Source: an uncultured Bacteroidales bacterium (GTDB taxonomy: Bacteria > Bacteroidota > Bacteroidia > Bacteroidales > UBA932). From it: a DNA stretch of 60,928 nt. The position numbers and the translations under genes were made by a program. The stretch spans positions 1 through 60,928 of the forward strand of contig CASFSL010000030.1 of assembly GCA_949297365.1 (NCBI GenBank), written 5' to 3'. Numbering within the stretch: position 1 is the stretch's first letter; the number at the start of each line of letters is the position of its first letter. Below the pieces are notes generated by a model. It was not told where the DNA came from. It saw nothing but the letters and a program-made list of their open reading frames with translations, and did not search any database. This document shows, piece by piece, positions 60,510 to 60,928 of the stretch.

Positions 60510-60569
60510 AATGAAGAATTTCCCTGTGGTATGACAGCGAATACTGACAACGCATCATCATTCTTCATT
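60510..60569. repeat. 10-base inverted repeat at the edge of the fimbrillin remnant
   Basis: AATGAAGAAT (60510-60519) and ATTCTTCATT (60560-60569) with a 40-base centre; a further TAATGAAGAGC copy lies just left of the first arm. It may mark a rearrangement boundary. Confidence 0.35.
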
Positions 60570-60810
60570 TATATAATAAGCCTCCACCCGTGCCCGGATG
60601 TTCTCGTGCCGACGCCCCATGTCATGCTACCGGTATCGACCGATACCTGAAGGCCGTAGAGGGTGATGGTAACATTGTAGGTGTACTTATAGCCGGCTTT
60701 CCATTCGGTGTCTTTCTGTAGTATGTAGTAGAACGGGCCGTAGCCGGTGTCGTCCTTCTCGGCGGTGAAGGTCAACAACTTTGTGTCTGCCGTCAAGGAC
60801 AGCATGGCGG
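60569..60810 (-). pseudogene. C-terminal fragment of a fimbrillin-like protein
   Basis: The minus-strand frame LTADTKLLTFTAEKDDTGYG ... WKAGYKYTYNVTITLYGLQV resembles the last 70 residues of fimbrillin/Mfa-like proteins, which end with a YTYNVT-type strand. No signal peptide or N-terminal part is present; sequence to the right of about 60810 looks unrelated. A gene fragment, probably displaced by rearrangement. Confidence 0.45.
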
Positions 60811-60928
60811 ACATCATTACAGGCTTTACCCATGCCGTGGCGGATTTGCAGAAGAAGGACATCGGCGCACGGGTGCATCCCGACACCCTGAAAGCCCTGA
60901 ATGAGATTTGCACAAATTTTGTCGTGGA
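60744..60928 (+). other. open frame running off the right edge
   Basis: From 60744 the plus frame is open to the window end; a possible ATG at 60804 gives MADIITGFTHAVADLQKKDI and later HPDTLKALNEICTNFVV. It has amphipathic helical character and no known domain. It overlaps the fimbrillin fragment on the other strand, so only one of the two can be meaningful in the overlap. Confidence 0.25.

Overview
The window looks like chromosomal DNA of a member of the Bacteroidales (Bacteroidota). The -7 element TAnnTTTG, in places with a TTTG-like -33 element about 24 bases upstream, recurs in front of many genes. Other pointers are the many signal-peptidase-II lipoproteins carrying BACON, PCMD, DUF4493 and fimbrillin-like domains, a fused MurF-alanine racemase, split methylmalonyl-CoA mutase subunits, and a DPP IV-type S9 peptidase. 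I cannot fix the genus from sequence alone. Proline/serine-rich GC-leaning coding DNA is typical of an uncultured gut or rumen lineage.

Layout. 1-3.9 kb (minus): methylmalonyl-CoA mutase small subunit (runs off the left edge) behind urocanate hydratase. 4.0-6.3 kb: a decayed PCMD lipoprotein and an intact fimbrillin-like lipoprotein. 6.7-17.1 kb (minus): two transcription units of surface proteins, first a BACON lipoprotein plus a fibronectin-type-repeat lipoprotein, then a five-gene operon of DUF4493/PCMD lipoproteins with one outer-membrane beta-barrel. 17.2-21.3 kb (plus): topoisomerase IV ParE, a PlsC-like acyltransferase and a long-chain acyl-CoA ligase. 21.7-26.9 kb (minus): a second four-gene lipoprotein operon that includes an Omp28-related protein. 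27.1-35.3 kb: HhH protein and RsmI (minus), thymidine kinase, a CorC/HlyC-type protein, TapB-like protein, ABC exporter pair, and a 5'-nucleotidase split into two genes (plus). 35.7-40.3 kb (minus): aminopeptidase P, a 2Fe-2S protein, a sensory-type [FeFe]-hydrogenase with a PAS domain, and a SpoIIE phosphatase, which together look like a redox/H2-sensing module. 40.4-49.6 kb (plus): DPP IV peptidase, PAS protein, a stretch with two candidate structured RNAs, then four envelope genes of unknown role. 50.0-57.2 kb: a candidate small RNA, PLP synthase PdxST, a truncated AAA-ATPase-like gene, a HAD phosphatase, a pyridoxine/HMP-type kinase, and MurF-Alr convergent with it. 57.2-60.9 kb: accessory DNA with a 105-bp tandem repeat, two toxin-antitoxin pairs, and broken KilA-N, M15-peptidase and fimbrillin remnants.

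The most unusual things I see are: a roughly 160-nt double-hairpin element present twice, in opposite orientation, at two convergent gene junctions 14 kb apart; the DUF4493/PCMD/beta-barrel operon and its pseudogene relative; the candidate structured RNAs at 43.1-43.4 kb and 50.1-50.3 kb; the sensory hydrogenase cluster with altered active-site residues; and a MurF-Alr that appears N-terminally short and leaderless. No tRNA, rRNA, CRISPR array or intact insertion sequence was recognised.
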